Shown one piece after another: positions 16,988-26,348 of a stretch of 38,666 nucleotides of DNA (positions are counted from its first letter, which is position 1; each line of letters begins with the position of its first letter). The stretch is taken from positions 3,185 through 41,850 of the forward strand of contig JAAXXG010000006.1 of assembly GCA_013334575.1 (NCBI GenBank). Reading direction: 5' to 3'. Source of the DNA: Candidatus Moraniibacteriota bacterium. GTDB taxonomy: Bacteria; Patescibacteriota; Minisyncoccia; Moranbacterales; UBA1568. The notes below the pieces were generated by a model, which made no database searches, was not told the DNA's origin, and saw nothing but the letters and a program-made list of their open reading frames with translations. The position numbers were made by a program, and so were the translations under genes.

Positions 16988-18031
16988 TCATTTCGCTCGG
17001 AAGAGCGCAAGAAACGATGTCAGACGGATGTCCGCAGCCGGCGACGTGACGAGGTATCGGACGACCCGGTCTCGCAGGGTCTCGGTTCGGGGTGGACAGA
17101 CGGCTTCGAGAGCGGCGATATCCCCGTATGTGGGCGCGGGATGCGTCGTGTCCTGTCCGCCCATCATCGGATACATGATCGCCTGCGGATCATCCGAGAC
17201 GTGGTCATCGATACCGAGCGCATGGCCGAGTTCGTGCGCCAGCACCAGTCGCAGGTCCTGGACGGTCTCGAACTGATAGATGGTGATCGACCGTTCTTCG
17301 GGATCGTAGAGTCCTTCGATGAACGGTTCCGGCGTTCCGTATTTTTCCCGGTATTCGGCGACGTCCCCTTGGATATCCGAGGTCTTTGCGTTGAAATCGG
17401 CCGCGGCGGCATTGACTTCCGCGGCGACGGCGTCGATTCGTGCCGACTCTTTCTCGATCGCATCCCGTTCCTTTTCGATCGCCTTCCGGCGTTTTTCAAG
17501 CGAATCGTATTCGTCGGGAGAGGCTCCGCCGGAACGGTTCGCCTCCGCGACGTCCGCGTTATAGGCGGCAAGGGTCTTCTGAAAAGTGTCGATACGTGCC
17601 GTAAGCTCCGAAGAATCGCGCGTAAAAGCCGTTCGTAGACGTTCGTACCGGGCTTTCAGGTCTTCCGATACGTCCTCGTATCTCGCGATGCTCTCCTTGA
17701 GCTTCCGGGAATCATAGGTCATGATCTGCCGCTCGTCGAACTCGGTCGTCACGACGAAATCGGACTGCGGGTCGTATTCGAAGAGCCGTTTCCCGAGCCG
17801 GTTCTCCCAGACCGTCTCCGCCTCGAATACGGTCCGGAGGAAGGTCCGTCGGTCGACCGGAAAGCGGGAATCCACGTCGCCGAGCTTCCACTTGAGCGGA
17901 ACATCGCATCCGGGGCGTTCTTCCGGAAGCGTGAAAAACCGTGGCGACACGAAGGCTACCTCCGCGATCAGTATCGATCCGAGAAGGATGAGACGGATAA
18001 TCCGAGTGACGGAGTCTGTCGGAGAAATCAT
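16988..18031 (-). CDS. Membrane-anchored matrixin-like zinc metalloprotease with central coiled coil
   Basis: N-terminal TM; LVLAHELGHALGIDDHVSDDPQAIMYPMMG (HExGHxxGxxH plus Met-turn); heptad-like region. Confidence 0.82.
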   Translation of the reverse strand: MISPTDSVTRIIRLILLGSILIAEVAFVSPRFFTLPEERPGCDVPLKWKLGDVDSRFPVDRRTFLRTVFEAETVWENRLGKRLFEYDPQSDFVVTTEFDERQIMTYDSRKLKESIARYEDVSEDLKARYERLRTAFTRDSSELTARIDTFQKTLAAYNADVAEANRSGGASPDEYDSLEKRRKAIEKERDAIEKESARIDAVAAEVNAAAADFNAKTSDIQGDVAEYREKYGTPEPFIEGLYDPEERSITIYQFETVQDLRLVLAHELGHALGIDDHVSDDPQAIMYPMMGGQDTTHPAPTYGDIAALEAVCPPRTETLRDRVVRYLVTSPAADIRLTSFLALFRAK

Positions 18032-18169
18032 GGTTCCACTGTACGGCACCCGAAGGGAACATTCAAGATATCGTACCGGATTTGACATGAAATATCCGGT
18101 CAGATATCATCCGGACGTTTTCCAGAAAGTCTTATTTAACAGAATTCCGAAAAATAGGGGGGAAGAGAT

Positions 18170-18523
18170 ATGAGCGGAAATCACCCGAAGCACGGTGGGT
18201 CACGAAGGACGACGGTCGCGAAGAGAAGCGGATTGCCGGAAATGTCCGGACAGGTGCGATTTCATTATCACAGCGAATTCATCACCCGTTTGAGATCGAT
18301 TCCGGGCGGAATCCATGACGAGGTGGTTACGGCGCTGAAAGAGTGGAAGTCGCGAGTCGTGCATGGGAATAAGTCTCGGCCGGTCGCGAACCTTCTCAAG
18401 GGGGTATGTTCGGGACGATTCGTCGGGATGTTGGCCTATCCGGTGAAAGGTACTTATTATCTGATCTTTAAGACAGAGGGCGACGGTAAGGTGTTAATTC
18501 GTGATATCGTTTCTTGTTCCTGA
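18170..18523 (+). CDS. Possible RelE/ParE-superfamily-like small protein (no adjacent antitoxin seen)
   Basis: FHYHSEFITRLRSIPGGIHDEVVTALKEWKS...LLKGVCSGRFVGMLAYPVKGTYYLIFKTEGDGKVLIRDI; SD agggggga. Confidence 0.4.
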   Translation: MSGNHPKHGGSRRTTVAKRSGLPEMSGQVRFHYHSEFITRLRSIPGGIHDEVVTALKEWKSRVVHGNKSRPVANLLKGVCSGRFVGMLAYPVKGTYYLIFKTEGDGKVLIRDIVSCS

Positions 18524-18570
18524 CGGGAAACCACGAAGAGAAAGCGAGCCTCATTTCTTGTCGGTTCGTA

Positions 18571-18619
18571 GTGCTCGGGCTGGATCCTTGATCCAGCCCT
18601 TGATTTTTTGTTTTTTACG
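18571..18619 (+). terminator. Rho-independent terminator
   Basis: gggctggatccttgatccagcccttgattttttgtttttt. Confidence 0.8.
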
Positions 18620-18716
18620 TGCTATACTGTAACTGTATGAAGAGAGCGGAAGGACCGGGTGAACCGGTCCTTTTTCTTCTGAAAATTCATACATAAGGCT
18701 TGAAAAAGCCAAAAAT

Positions 18717-19367
18717 ATGAAAAACGGACAGAAGCGAACGTCGGAAAAAAACACGGTAGACATGCGAAAGAACCTTTCCGACGAGAGTACGGTATGCCTT
18801 TCGGTCCTTATGGCCGTCGCCGGACTTTTCTCTGTTCTTCTGTTTTCCGCAGCGCGAGGCTCTCTTTATGGGATCGATACTGCCGCAGCCAGTGTTCAGG
18901 CTCCTTCCCCGAGGGTTCGGACGGTGTTTGAACGTCGGATAGACCGGATGGTCGAGGGACATCCCATCGAGGCCATGGTGCCGTATATCGCGGGCGAGGA
19001 TCCGGAAACCGCCAAATACCTGGTCTCGATCGCCAAGCATGAGTCGAACTGGGGGCTTCATTCTCCGAAGGACGCGTATGGGCAGACCTGTTACAACTAC
19101 TGGGGGTTTCGTGGGAGCGGTGAGAACGTGACTCCGAGCGGGTATTCCTGTTTTGGCAGTCCGAAGGAGGCGGTCGCCGTCGTCGGGTCCCGTATCTCCT
19201 ATCTCGTGCATGATCTCGAGCTGGACACGCCGGAGGAACTGATCGTCTGGAAATGCGGATCCACCTGTGCCGGCCATTCCGGAAGCGATGTGCGTCATTG
19301 GATCGGGAACGTAAGCCTGTATTCGGACCGGATAGAGCGGGTTGCCGGTGCCGAGGCGAGCCGGTAG
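18717..19367 (+). CDS. Membrane-anchored lysozyme-like/transglycosylase-like protein
   Basis: N-terminal TM; YLVSIAKHESNWGLHSPKDAYGQTCYNYWGFRGSG (catalytic Glu context of lysozyme fold). Confidence 0.7.
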   Translation: MKNGQKRTSEKNTVDMRKNLSDESTVCLSVLMAVAGLFSVLLFSAARGSLYGIDTAAASVQAPSPRVRTVFERRIDRMVEGHPIEAMVPYIAGEDPETAKYLVSIAKHESNWGLHSPKDAYGQTCYNYWGFRGSGENVTPSGYSCFGSPKEAVAVVGSRISYLVHDLELDTPEELIVWKCGSTCAGHSGSDVRHWIGNVSLYSDRIERVAGAEASR

Positions 19368-19382
19368 CGGAACAAGGAAGGG

Positions 19383-19422
19383 ATGACAGACGACCCGGAG
19401 ACGTATCCGGGTCGTTTTCTCG
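19383..19422 (+). terminator. Rho-independent terminator
   Basis: acgacccggagacgtatccgggtcgttttctcgtttt. Confidence 0.75.
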
Positions 19423-19469
19423 TTTTCGGACGGGTGCGAATACCGGAAAATCGCGCAACGGAGCGACGT

Positions 19470-19525
19470 TTGCGGGGTTTTTGCTCTTGTGCTATCATCT
19501 CCTCTGCGACCACAACATATTGTTG
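19470..19525 (+). promoter_or_regulatory. Putative nrdD promoter (TTGCGG-N17-TATCAT) with palindrome CAACA-TAT-TGTTG (19513-19525)
   Basis: Read directly; the palindrome sits at the expected start site and resembles an NrdR-type half-site arrangement only loosely. Confidence 0.45.
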
Positions 19526-19557
19526 AAAAAACCGATAATCAGACAATAAACCGGGGT

Positions 19558-21708
19558 ATGGCTCAAGCGTCGAGAGGGAAGGTTGCGAAGAAGGCGGCGG
19601 GGAAGGCGAAGTCTGCGGTTAAGCGGTCTGCCGCGAAGGTCTCGAAGCCGGCGAAGAAGCCGTCGGCGTCCGGATTTCGCCGGATCGTGAAGCGCGATGG
19701 GCGGACGGTTCCGTTCGAGGAGGGGAAGATCGTCTCGGCGGTGGCGAAGGCCTTCGAGGCGACGGGGGAAGGGAGTGCCGCCGAGGCGAAGCGTGTCGCG
19801 GCGAAGACGGCCAGTCTCCTGCGGAAGGCGTTCAAGGGAGGGCTCATGCCGTCGGTCGAGGACGTGCAGGATACGGTCGAGAAGGTGCTCATGATCCTCG
19901 ACTTCGAGGAGACTGCCAAGTCCTATATCCTCTACCGCGAGGAGCGTCGAAAGCTCCGCGACATCGAGAAGTCGCTCGACGACTCGTCCGACCTGGTCGA
20001 CAAGTATCTCTCGGAGATGGACTGGCGGGTCAAGGAGAACGCGAATATGGCGTATTCGCTCCAGGGCCTCAATAACTACATCGCCTCCATCGTCAGTTCC
20101 CGCTACTGGATGAACCGGGTGTATCCGGCGGAAATCCGCAAGGCGCACGAGGGCGGAGACGTCCATCTTCATGACCTCCAGCTCATCTCGGCATATTGTT
20201 GCGGATGGGACCTGCACGACCTCATTCATCGCGGCTTCACCGGGGTTCCGGGGAAGATCTCGTCCGGTCCGGCCAAGCACTTCAGCGCGCTTCTCGGCCA
20301 GATGGTGAACTTCATCTATACCCTTCAGGGCGAGGTGGCCGGTGCTCAGGCCTTCTCGAACTTCGACACGCTTCTCGCGCCGTTCGTTCGTTACGACAAG
20401 CTTTCCTATAAGCAGGTCAAGCAGGAGATCCAGTCGTTCGTGTTCAACATGAACGTCTCGACCCGCGTCGGGTTCCAGACCCCCTTCTCCAATATCACGC
20501 TCGACATCACCGCGCCGAAGGCACTCGCGGGTCAGGCGGTCGTGATCGGGGGCGAGCCGAAGCCCGAGACCTACGGCGACTTTCAGGACGAGATGAACAT
20601 GATCAACCGCGCGTTCGCGGAGGTCATGATGGAAGGGGATTCGAGCGGGCGCGTCTTTACCTTCCCGATTCCGACCTACAACATCACCAAGGACTTCGAC
20701 TGGGAGGACGAGCGGTTCAGACCTATATGGGAGATGACCGCCAAATACGGCATTCCCTACTTCGCGAACTTCGTGAACTCGGACATGGACCCGGAGGACG
20801 CCCGTTCCATGTGCTGCCGGCTCCGGCTCGATAACCGCGAACTGCATAAGCGCGGCGGCGGGCTCTTCGGCGCGGCTCCGCTCACGGGCTCGGTCGGCGT
20901 GGCGACGATCAACATGCCGCGCATCGGCTATCTCGCCAAGGATCAGCAGGACTTCTTCGACCGGCTCGGTCGGAATATGGACCTCGCCAAGGAGAGTCTC
21001 GAGATCAAGCGCAAGCTCGTCGAACAGCTTACCGACCGCGGGCTCTATCCGTATACGCGGTTCTATCTGGCGCCGATCAAGCAGCGTCGCGGCGAGTACT
21101 GGGCGAACCACTTCTCGACCATCGGCCTTATCGGCATGAACGAGGCGATCGTAAACCTCCTCGGGACCGATATCACGACGAAGAAGGGGCAGGTGTTCGC
21201 CGAGAAGGTGCTTATGTGGATGCGCAAGCGCATCATCGGCTACCAGAAGGAGACCGGGAACCTCTATAACCTCGAGGCGACGCCGGGAGAGGGGACCTCG
21301 CACCGGCTGGCGGCGATCGACCGCGAGAAATTCGGCGATATCCGTTTCGCGAACGAGGAGGCGGTCCGTCGGCATGGCGCGCAGCCGTACTACACGAACT
21401 CATCGCAGCTCCCCGTCGGCTTTACGGACGATATCTTCGAGGCGCTCGATCTGCAGGACAGACTCCAGACGAAATATACCGGTGGGACGGTGCTGCACGG
21501 CTTTCTCGGCGAGCGTATCTGGGACGTGGACGCGACCAAGAACCTGGTACGCCGCATTGCCGAGCAGTACAAGCTCCCGTATTTCACGCTCACTCCGACC
21601 TTCAGTGTCTGTCCGGTTCATGGGTACATCGCCGGTGAGCACCATGTCTGCCCGCAGTGCGTCGCGGACGCGGGACGCAGCGAATATGCGGTCATAGGGG
21701 AGGAGTAG
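19558..21708 (+). CDS. nrdD: Anaerobic (class III) ribonucleoside-triphosphate reductase, catalytic body without the glycyl-radical domain
   Basis: ATP-cone (FRRIVKRDGRTVPFEEGKIVSAVAKAFEATG), NMNVSTRVGFQTPFSNITLD, FPIPTYNITKDF, CCRLRLDNRE, GSVGVATINMPRIGY, TPTFSVCPVHGYIAGEHHVCPQC, then TAG. Confidence 0.93.
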   Translation: MAQASRGKVAKKAAGKAKSAVKRSAAKVSKPAKKPSASGFRRIVKRDGRTVPFEEGKIVSAVAKAFEATGEGSAAEAKRVAAKTASLLRKAFKGGLMPSVEDVQDTVEKVLMILDFEETAKSYILYREERRKLRDIEKSLDDSSDLVDKYLSEMDWRVKENANMAYSLQGLNNYIASIVSSRYWMNRVYPAEIRKAHEGGDVHLHDLQLISAYCCGWDLHDLIHRGFTGVPGKISSGPAKHFSALLGQMVNFIYTLQGEVAGAQAFSNFDTLLAPFVRYDKLSYKQVKQEIQSFVFNMNVSTRVGFQTPFSNITLDITAPKALAGQAVVIGGEPKPETYGDFQDEMNMINRAFAEVMMEGDSSGRVFTFPIPTYNITKDFDWEDERFRPIWEMTAKYGIPYFANFVNSDMDPEDARSMCCRLRLDNRELHKRGGGLFGAAPLTGSVGVATINMPRIGYLAKDQQDFFDRLGRNMDLAKESLEIKRKLVEQLTDRGLYPYTRFYLAPIKQRRGEYWANHFSTIGLIGMNEAIVNLLGTDITTKKGQVFAEKVLMWMRKRIIGYQKETGNLYNLEATPGEGTSHRLAAIDREKFGDIRFANEEAVRRHGAQPYYTNSSQLPVGFTDDIFEALDLQDRLQTKYTGGTVLHGFLGERIWDVDATKNLVRRIAEQYKLPYFTLTPTFSVCPVHGYIAGEHHVCPQCVADAGRSEYAVIGEE

Positions 21709-21714
21709 TGTCCG

Positions 21715-22029
21715 ATGGGGCCTGTCATCGTCATAAATCGTAAGAAAATAATACACAAACCTATGCAGACGCACATCTGCCACGACTGCGGGAAGAAGCT
21801 CGGGAAGGGTGACAAGTACATGCCGTACGAGGCCGGAGGGAAGTCCTTCGTGAAGTGCGAAGCCTGCCATCAGGCGGATCCCGTCCTCCGGAATTTCCAG
21901 GAGGCCGAGGTGTACTCGCGCATCGTGGGGTATATCCGTCCCATCAAGCAGTGGAACAAGGCGAAGCGCCAGGAATTCGGGGACCGGACCACTTTCGTTC
22001 CCTCGATGGCCGCGTCCTGCGATTGCTAA
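21715..22029 (+). CDS. Separate glycyl-radical domain subunit of class III RNR, with Cys-rich N-terminus
   Basis: EAEVYSRIVGYIRPIKQWNKAKRQEFGDRTTF is the NrdD glycyl-radical C-terminus; CHDC..CEAC; SD GGGGAGGAG at 21697-21705 overlaps the end of nrdD. Confidence 0.9.
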   Translation: MGPVIVINRKKIIHKPMQTHICHDCGKKLGKGDKYMPYEAGGKSFVKCEACHQADPVLRNFQEAEVYSRIVGYIRPIKQWNKAKRQEFGDRTTFVPSMAASCDC

Positions 22030-22095
22030 GTATCCCGCCCCTTTCGGAAGCCCGCGTCGCGATATCTTTCCGGCGCGGGTTCTCCGCGAACGAGT

Positions 22096-22797
22096 ATGCT
22101 GCTTGCCGGATACCAGAAGATGACGCTGATCGACTATCCCGGAAAGATTGCCTCGACGGTCTTCACCGTGGGATGCAATTTCCGCTGCCCGTTCTGTCAC
22201 AATCCCGAGCTCGTGGACCTTGCCGGGGTGGAGACCGCGGCGTTCCGCGGCAAGGACCGGGAATTTCTCGATTTCCTTGCGAAACGGAAAGGGAAGCTCG
22301 ACGGAGTCTGCATTACGGGAGGGGAGCCGACCGTCCAGCCGGATATCGTCCCGTTCATGCGGGCGATCAGGTCGATGGGCTTTTCCGTGAAGCTCGATTC
22401 CAACGGTACTCGGCCCGAGGTGCTGGGGGAGATTTTTCGCGAAGGACTTGCCGACTACGTGGCGATGGACATCAAGAACGGAATAGACCGTTATGCGGAA
22501 ACCGTCCGGGTGCCCGTGGACGAGTCGAAGATCCGGGAGAGTATCCGTCTTATCATGGAAAGCGGGATCCCGTACGAGTTCCGGACGACCGTCGTACCCG
22601 GTATACATACGGACGACGATTTCGACGGTATCGCCGATCTTATCGAGGGCGCCGATGCCTACTATCTTCAGGAGTTCCGTGACGTGAAGATCCTCGCGCC
22701 GGAACTGGTCGCGCTTGCCCGGGGGGCGTCCGTCGACCTCGATCGGGCCGCCGAGCGTATGCGCCGGTCGGTCGGGACGGTCGGGATACGGAAATGA
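22096..22797 (+). CDS. nrdG: Anaerobic RNR-activating protein (radical SAM)
   Basis: GYQKMTLIDYPGKIASTVFTVGCNFRCPFCHNPELVD; CITGGEPTVQPDI. Confidence 0.92.
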   Translation: MLLAGYQKMTLIDYPGKIASTVFTVGCNFRCPFCHNPELVDLAGVETAAFRGKDREFLDFLAKRKGKLDGVCITGGEPTVQPDIVPFMRAIRSMGFSVKLDSNGTRPEVLGEIFREGLADYVAMDIKNGIDRYAETVRVPVDESKIRESIRLIMESGIPYEFRTTVVPGIHTDDDFDGIADLIEGADAYYLQEFRDVKILAPELVALARGASVDLDRAAERMRRSVGTVGIRK

Positions 22798-22840
22798 TCC
22801 TCCGACGAACAGCCGACATCGTGTGGCTTATGACGAAAAC

Positions 22841-22872
22841 GAAAAGACGCCCCATGAGGCGTCTTTTCGTTC
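22841..22872. terminator. Bidirectional terminator
   Basis: gaaaagacgccccatgaggcgtcttttcgtt. Confidence 0.8.
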
Positions 22873-22887
22873 GGAGACGGGACGTTA

Positions 22888-23049
22888 TCACAACAGTCCC
22901 ATGTTCCCGAAGAGAGTCAGGGTGATGACCGGCATGAGTGCCAGGAGGAAGGCGAACGCCATTTCCTCGGCCTCACGGGCCTTCCGACAGGCATCGCACG
23001 AGACCGCCTGGTGCACCTGCCCCGACGTCACCATGGAATCCCTTTCCAT
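22888..23049 (-). CDS. Small membrane protein with CxxC motif (53 aa; start 23034 possible)
   Basis: Manual ORF: MERDSMVTSGQVHQAVSCDACRKAREAEEMAFAFLLALMPVITLTLFGNMGLL; bounded by terminators on both sides. Confidence 0.5.
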   Translation of the reverse strand: MERDSMVTSGQVHQAVSCDACRKAREAEEMAFAFLLALMPVITLTLFGNMGLL

Positions 23050-23092
23050 AGGTTTTGTCTTACGGATTACGATTTTTTCGGCTCTTCAAAGG

Positions 23093-23130
23093 AAAAACGG
23101 GTTCCCCCGCGAGGGGCACCCGTTTCTCAC
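23093..23130. terminator. Terminator-like hairpin
   Basis: aaaacgggttcccccgcgaggggcacccgtttctc. Confidence 0.55.
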
Positions 23131-23304
23131 TTCATCCATAGTATACATGATTTTTTTCTTGAAGTCAAATCGATGTGCCGTTCATATGGTCCGTCTCCGC
23201 TTTGACAATCCGGTATTTCTGATTCATACTGGAACCGACTGGAAAGGCCCTGGAGCCTTTTTTCTTATCTTCGCCGGCCACGTGTCGGATAACCGGAAAA
23301 CCCT

Positions 23305-25095
23305 ATGCAGCATACGCGCAATATCGCCATCATCGCGCACGTCGACCATGGCAAGACGACGCTTACCGACGGACTTCTCAAGCAGACCGGGTTCGCCCAG
23401 GAGGGGTTCTCGATGGATACCAACGCGCTCGAGAAGGAGCGTGGCATTACTATCTACGCCAAGAACGCCTCTCTCGTCTACAAGGACACCAAGATCAATA
23501 TCGTCGACACGCCGGGACACGCCGACTTCGGGAGCGAGGTGGAGCGGGTGCTCCGCTCGATCGACGACGTGATCCTCGTCGTGGATGCGCAGGAGGGGCC
23601 GATGCCGCAGACGCGCTTCGTGCTCAAGAAGTCGCTCGAACTCGGCCTCAAACCGATCGTCGTCCTCAACAAGATCGACAAGCCGGCGGCTCGGCCGAAC
23701 GAGGTCGCCGAGGAGGTCTTCGAGCTTTTCCTTGACCTCGGGGCCAGCGACGAGCAGCTCGCGTTCCCGGTCCTCTATGCGATCGCCCGTGACGGGGTCG
23801 CCATGCGCTCGCTCGACGAGACGGGCAAGGACCTCTCGCCGATCCTCGATACCATCCTGGAGCGTGTGCCGGAGGCGTCGCATGATGCGGACGCGCCGCT
23901 TCGCTCGCAGCCGTTCAATCTCGGGTACGATAACTTCCTCGGTCGCCTCGCGGTGGTCCGTATCTACGAGGGACGAGTGAAGACGGGGCAGTCGGTCCTC
24001 GTCCGGAACGCTGCCGGCAAGTCGGAGTCGGGTCGTATCGTGAAGATCTTCGCTTTCAAGGGGCTTGACCGCGAGGAGGTCACTGAAGCCGAAGCGGGGG
24101 ATATCGTCCTCTTGGCCGGTCTGCCGGAGGTCGAGATCGGTGATACCGTCTGCGTGGCCGCGGATCAGGGCGTCCTTCCGGCGATCTCGATCGACGAGCC
24201 GACGATCTCGCTCTTCTTCCTGGTGAACGACAGTCCGTTCGCCGGTCGCGAGGGGAAGTTCGTGACGAACCAGCAGGTCCGTGAGCGGCTCGAGAAGGAA
24301 CTCGAGATCAACGTCGGTCTCCGGATCGACTTCTCGGAGAATGACCGGTACAAGGTGTACGGACGTGGCGAGCTCCATATCGCGATCCTTCTTGAGAATA
24401 TGCGTCGCGAGGGGTACGAGGCACAGGTCTCGCAGCCGCACGTGATCGTGAAGGAGGTGGACGGAGTGAAGAGCGAACCGTTCGAGGAGGTGATCATCGA
24501 GTGTCCGATGGAGAGTTCCGGAACCGTCATCGAGAAGCTCGGCCGCCGAAAGGGGATCATGATGGAGATGCGGGAAGGGTCCGGCGGGTACCAGCGGCTC
24601 GTCTTCCAGGCGCCGACCCGCGGCCTTCTGGGATATCGGAACGAGTTCGTCGTCGACACCCGCGGCGAGGGGATCTTCTCGAGCCGGTTCATCGGATTCG
24701 AACCGTACGTGGGAGAGATCGCGCACCGCGATGAGGGCTCGATGATCTCGATGATCGCCGGCAAGACCGCCGCCTTCGCGCTCGACAACCTGCAGACCCG
24801 TGGGACGCTCTATATCGGGGCCGGGGTGGAGGTGTATGAGGGGATGGTCGTCGGAAATACCGCCAAGGGTGCCGACATGACCGTGAACCCGGTGAAGGGA
24901 AAGAACCTGACGAACATGCGCGCTTCCGGCGCCGACGAGGCGATCAAGCTGACACCGCCGTGGGAGCTTACCATCGAGCGCGGGCTCGAGATCATGTCCG
25001 ACGATGAGTATCTGGAAGTGACGCCGGGAAGCGTCCGCCTTCGCAAGCAGATCCTTTCCGAGACCGACCGTACCAAGGCGGGGAGGAAGAAATAG
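23305..25095 (+). CDS. typA: Translational GTPase TypA/BipA
   Basis: [94 protein letters not shown]. Confidence 0.97.
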   Translation: MQHTRNIAIIAHVDHGKTTLTDGLLKQTGFAQEGFSMDTNALEKERGITIYAKNASLVYKDTKINIVDTPGHADFGSEVERVLRSIDDVILVVDAQEGPMPQTRFVLKKSLELGLKPIVVLNKIDKPAARPNEVAEEVFELFLDLGASDEQLAFPVLYAIARDGVAMRSLDETGKDLSPILDTILERVPEASHDADAPLRSQPFNLGYDNFLGRLAVVRIYEGRVKTGQSVLVRNAAGKSESGRIVKIFAFKGLDREEVTEAEAGDIVLLAGLPEVEIGDTVCVAADQGVLPAISIDEPTISLFFLVNDSPFAGREGKFVTNQQVRERLEKELEINVGLRIDFSENDRYKVYGRGELHIAILLENMRREGYEAQVSQPHVIVKEVDGVKSEPFEEVIIECPMESSGTVIEKLGRRKGIMMEMREGSGGYQRLVFQAPTRGLLGYRNEFVVDTRGEGIFSSRFIGFEPYVGEIAHRDEGSMISMIAGKTAAFALDNLQTRGTLYIGAGVEVYEGMVVGNTAKGADMTVNPVKGKNLTNMRASGADEAIKLTPPWELTIERGLEIMSDDEYLEVTPGSVRLRKQILSETDRTKAGRKK

Positions 25096-25114
25096 CCGGG
25101 AAGATCGGTTTCCG

Positions 25115-25150
25115 TTCGAAAAACGCCCCGAGGAGGGCGTTTTTCGGTTT
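25115..25150 (+). terminator. Rho-independent terminator after typA
   Basis: gaaaaacgccccgaggagggcgtttttcggttt. Confidence 0.85.
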
Positions 25151-25171
25151 CGTTCCGCGGGGAGCCTTTGT

Positions 25172-26341
25172 CTACTTGTATCGCAGCGCTTCCAGGGCGT
25201 CGGTCTTGGCGGCTTTGCGGGCCGGGATGATGCCGGTGAGAAATCCGACGAAGGCTCCGAAGACGACGATCGAGGAGAGGAACCAGAGCGGACTGTAGAA
25301 GAGGTCGGCTTTCTGGCCGCCGAAGTTCGTCGCGATGAGGTTGAAGACCGCGTTTATGGCCTCTCCGCCAAGGAGCCCGAGCAGGATGCCGACGAGGCTG
25401 CCCAGAAGTCCCATGAGGGTCGATTCCATCACGAACATGAGAGAGATGGAACCCGGCGAGGCACCGATCGACTTCATGATACCGATCTCCTCGGTCCGTT
25501 CTAGAAGAGTGATGGTCATGGTATTGAACATGCCGATCGCCGATACCACGAGTGCGATGACGCCGAAAGACATGAGAAGCAGCTGGATCGCCTGGAAGAC
25601 CTTGTTCGCCTGATCGACCGTCTCGGAGATGGACGAGGCCGCGAGACCGAGCCCTCGCACTCCTTCGCGAAGTGCGGGAAGCGCGTCGGTCGACATACCC
25701 TTCACTTTTATGAGCGTAGCCGGCGGAAGCGGGACGTTCAGGGATCCGGGCGCAAGGTAGAACAGGTTCTCGTCGCTTTGGACGATGCCGGTTATCAGGA
25801 ATCCTCCGTCCGGAGACAGGGGTTTCCCGTCGGACGCGAGGCCGAACAGCGTGACGGCGACGGTTTCTCCGACGAGGTCCGCCGGTTCGCGGCCGAACGC
25901 CTTGGCGACACCGGCGGTGACGACGGTCTCTTGTCGGTCCGATGCGGGCCGTCCGGAGGAGAACTTCGCACCCTCCAGGTCGAGATACTTCGGGAGTGCG
26001 ACAACGGCGCCCGTATCGAGGGTGACGGAACCGACCTTGATCTGACCACGAACCTCGTTGACCGGAACGACCGTCTCGACGTCGGGAAGCGAGGAAAGGA
26101 GGGATGCGGTGCCGGCGTCGAGCTTCGGTGCGTCCTGCGAATCCGCCGTGACGTCGAGGGTCGAAAGGGCGTCGGAAGTGGTGATCTTTTGCAGGAGCGT
26201 CCGTTGGAGTCCGTAGCCGAAGGAGACGAGGAAGACGATCGCGGCGATACCGACGCCCATGCCGAGAATCGTCAGGAAGGTCCGGAGGGCTCGGGCCTTG
26301 AACATGCGGAGCGAGAGTCGGAGGAGGTCTGTGGGCAGCAT
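25172..26341 (-). CDS. ABC transporter permease, MacB/FtsX type
   Basis: MLPTDLLRLSLRMFKARALRTFLTILGMGVGIAAIVFLVSFGYGLQ; FGVIALVVSAIGMFNTMTITLLERTEEIGIMKSIGAS. Confidence 0.92.
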   Translation of the reverse strand: MLPTDLLRLSLRMFKARALRTFLTILGMGVGIAAIVFLVSFGYGLQRTLLQKITTSDALSTLDVTADSQDAPKLDAGTASLLSSLPDVETVVPVNEVRGQIKVGSVTLDTGAVVALPKYLDLEGAKFSSGRPASDRQETVVTAGVAKAFGREPADLVGETVAVTLFGLASDGKPLSPDGGFLITGIVQSDENLFYLAPGSLNVPLPPATLIKVKGMSTDALPALREGVRGLGLAASSISETVDQANKVFQAIQLLLMSFGVIALVVSAIGMFNTMTITLLERTEEIGIMKSIGASPGSISLMFVMESTLMGLLGSLVGILLGLLGGEAINAVFNLIATNFGGQKADLFYSPLWFLSSIVVFGAFVGFLTGIIPARKAAKTDALEALRYK

Positions 26342-26348
26342 GGCCGTA

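Noticed and set aside
19495-21375. 626-aa minus-strand ORF opposite nrdD
   Set aside because: Shadow ORF from GC-rich codon bias; Arg/Leu/Glu/His-rich with no family motifs, while the opposite strand encodes NrdD.
23224-24726. 500-aa minus-strand ORF opposite typA
   Set aside because: Shadow ORF, biased composition.
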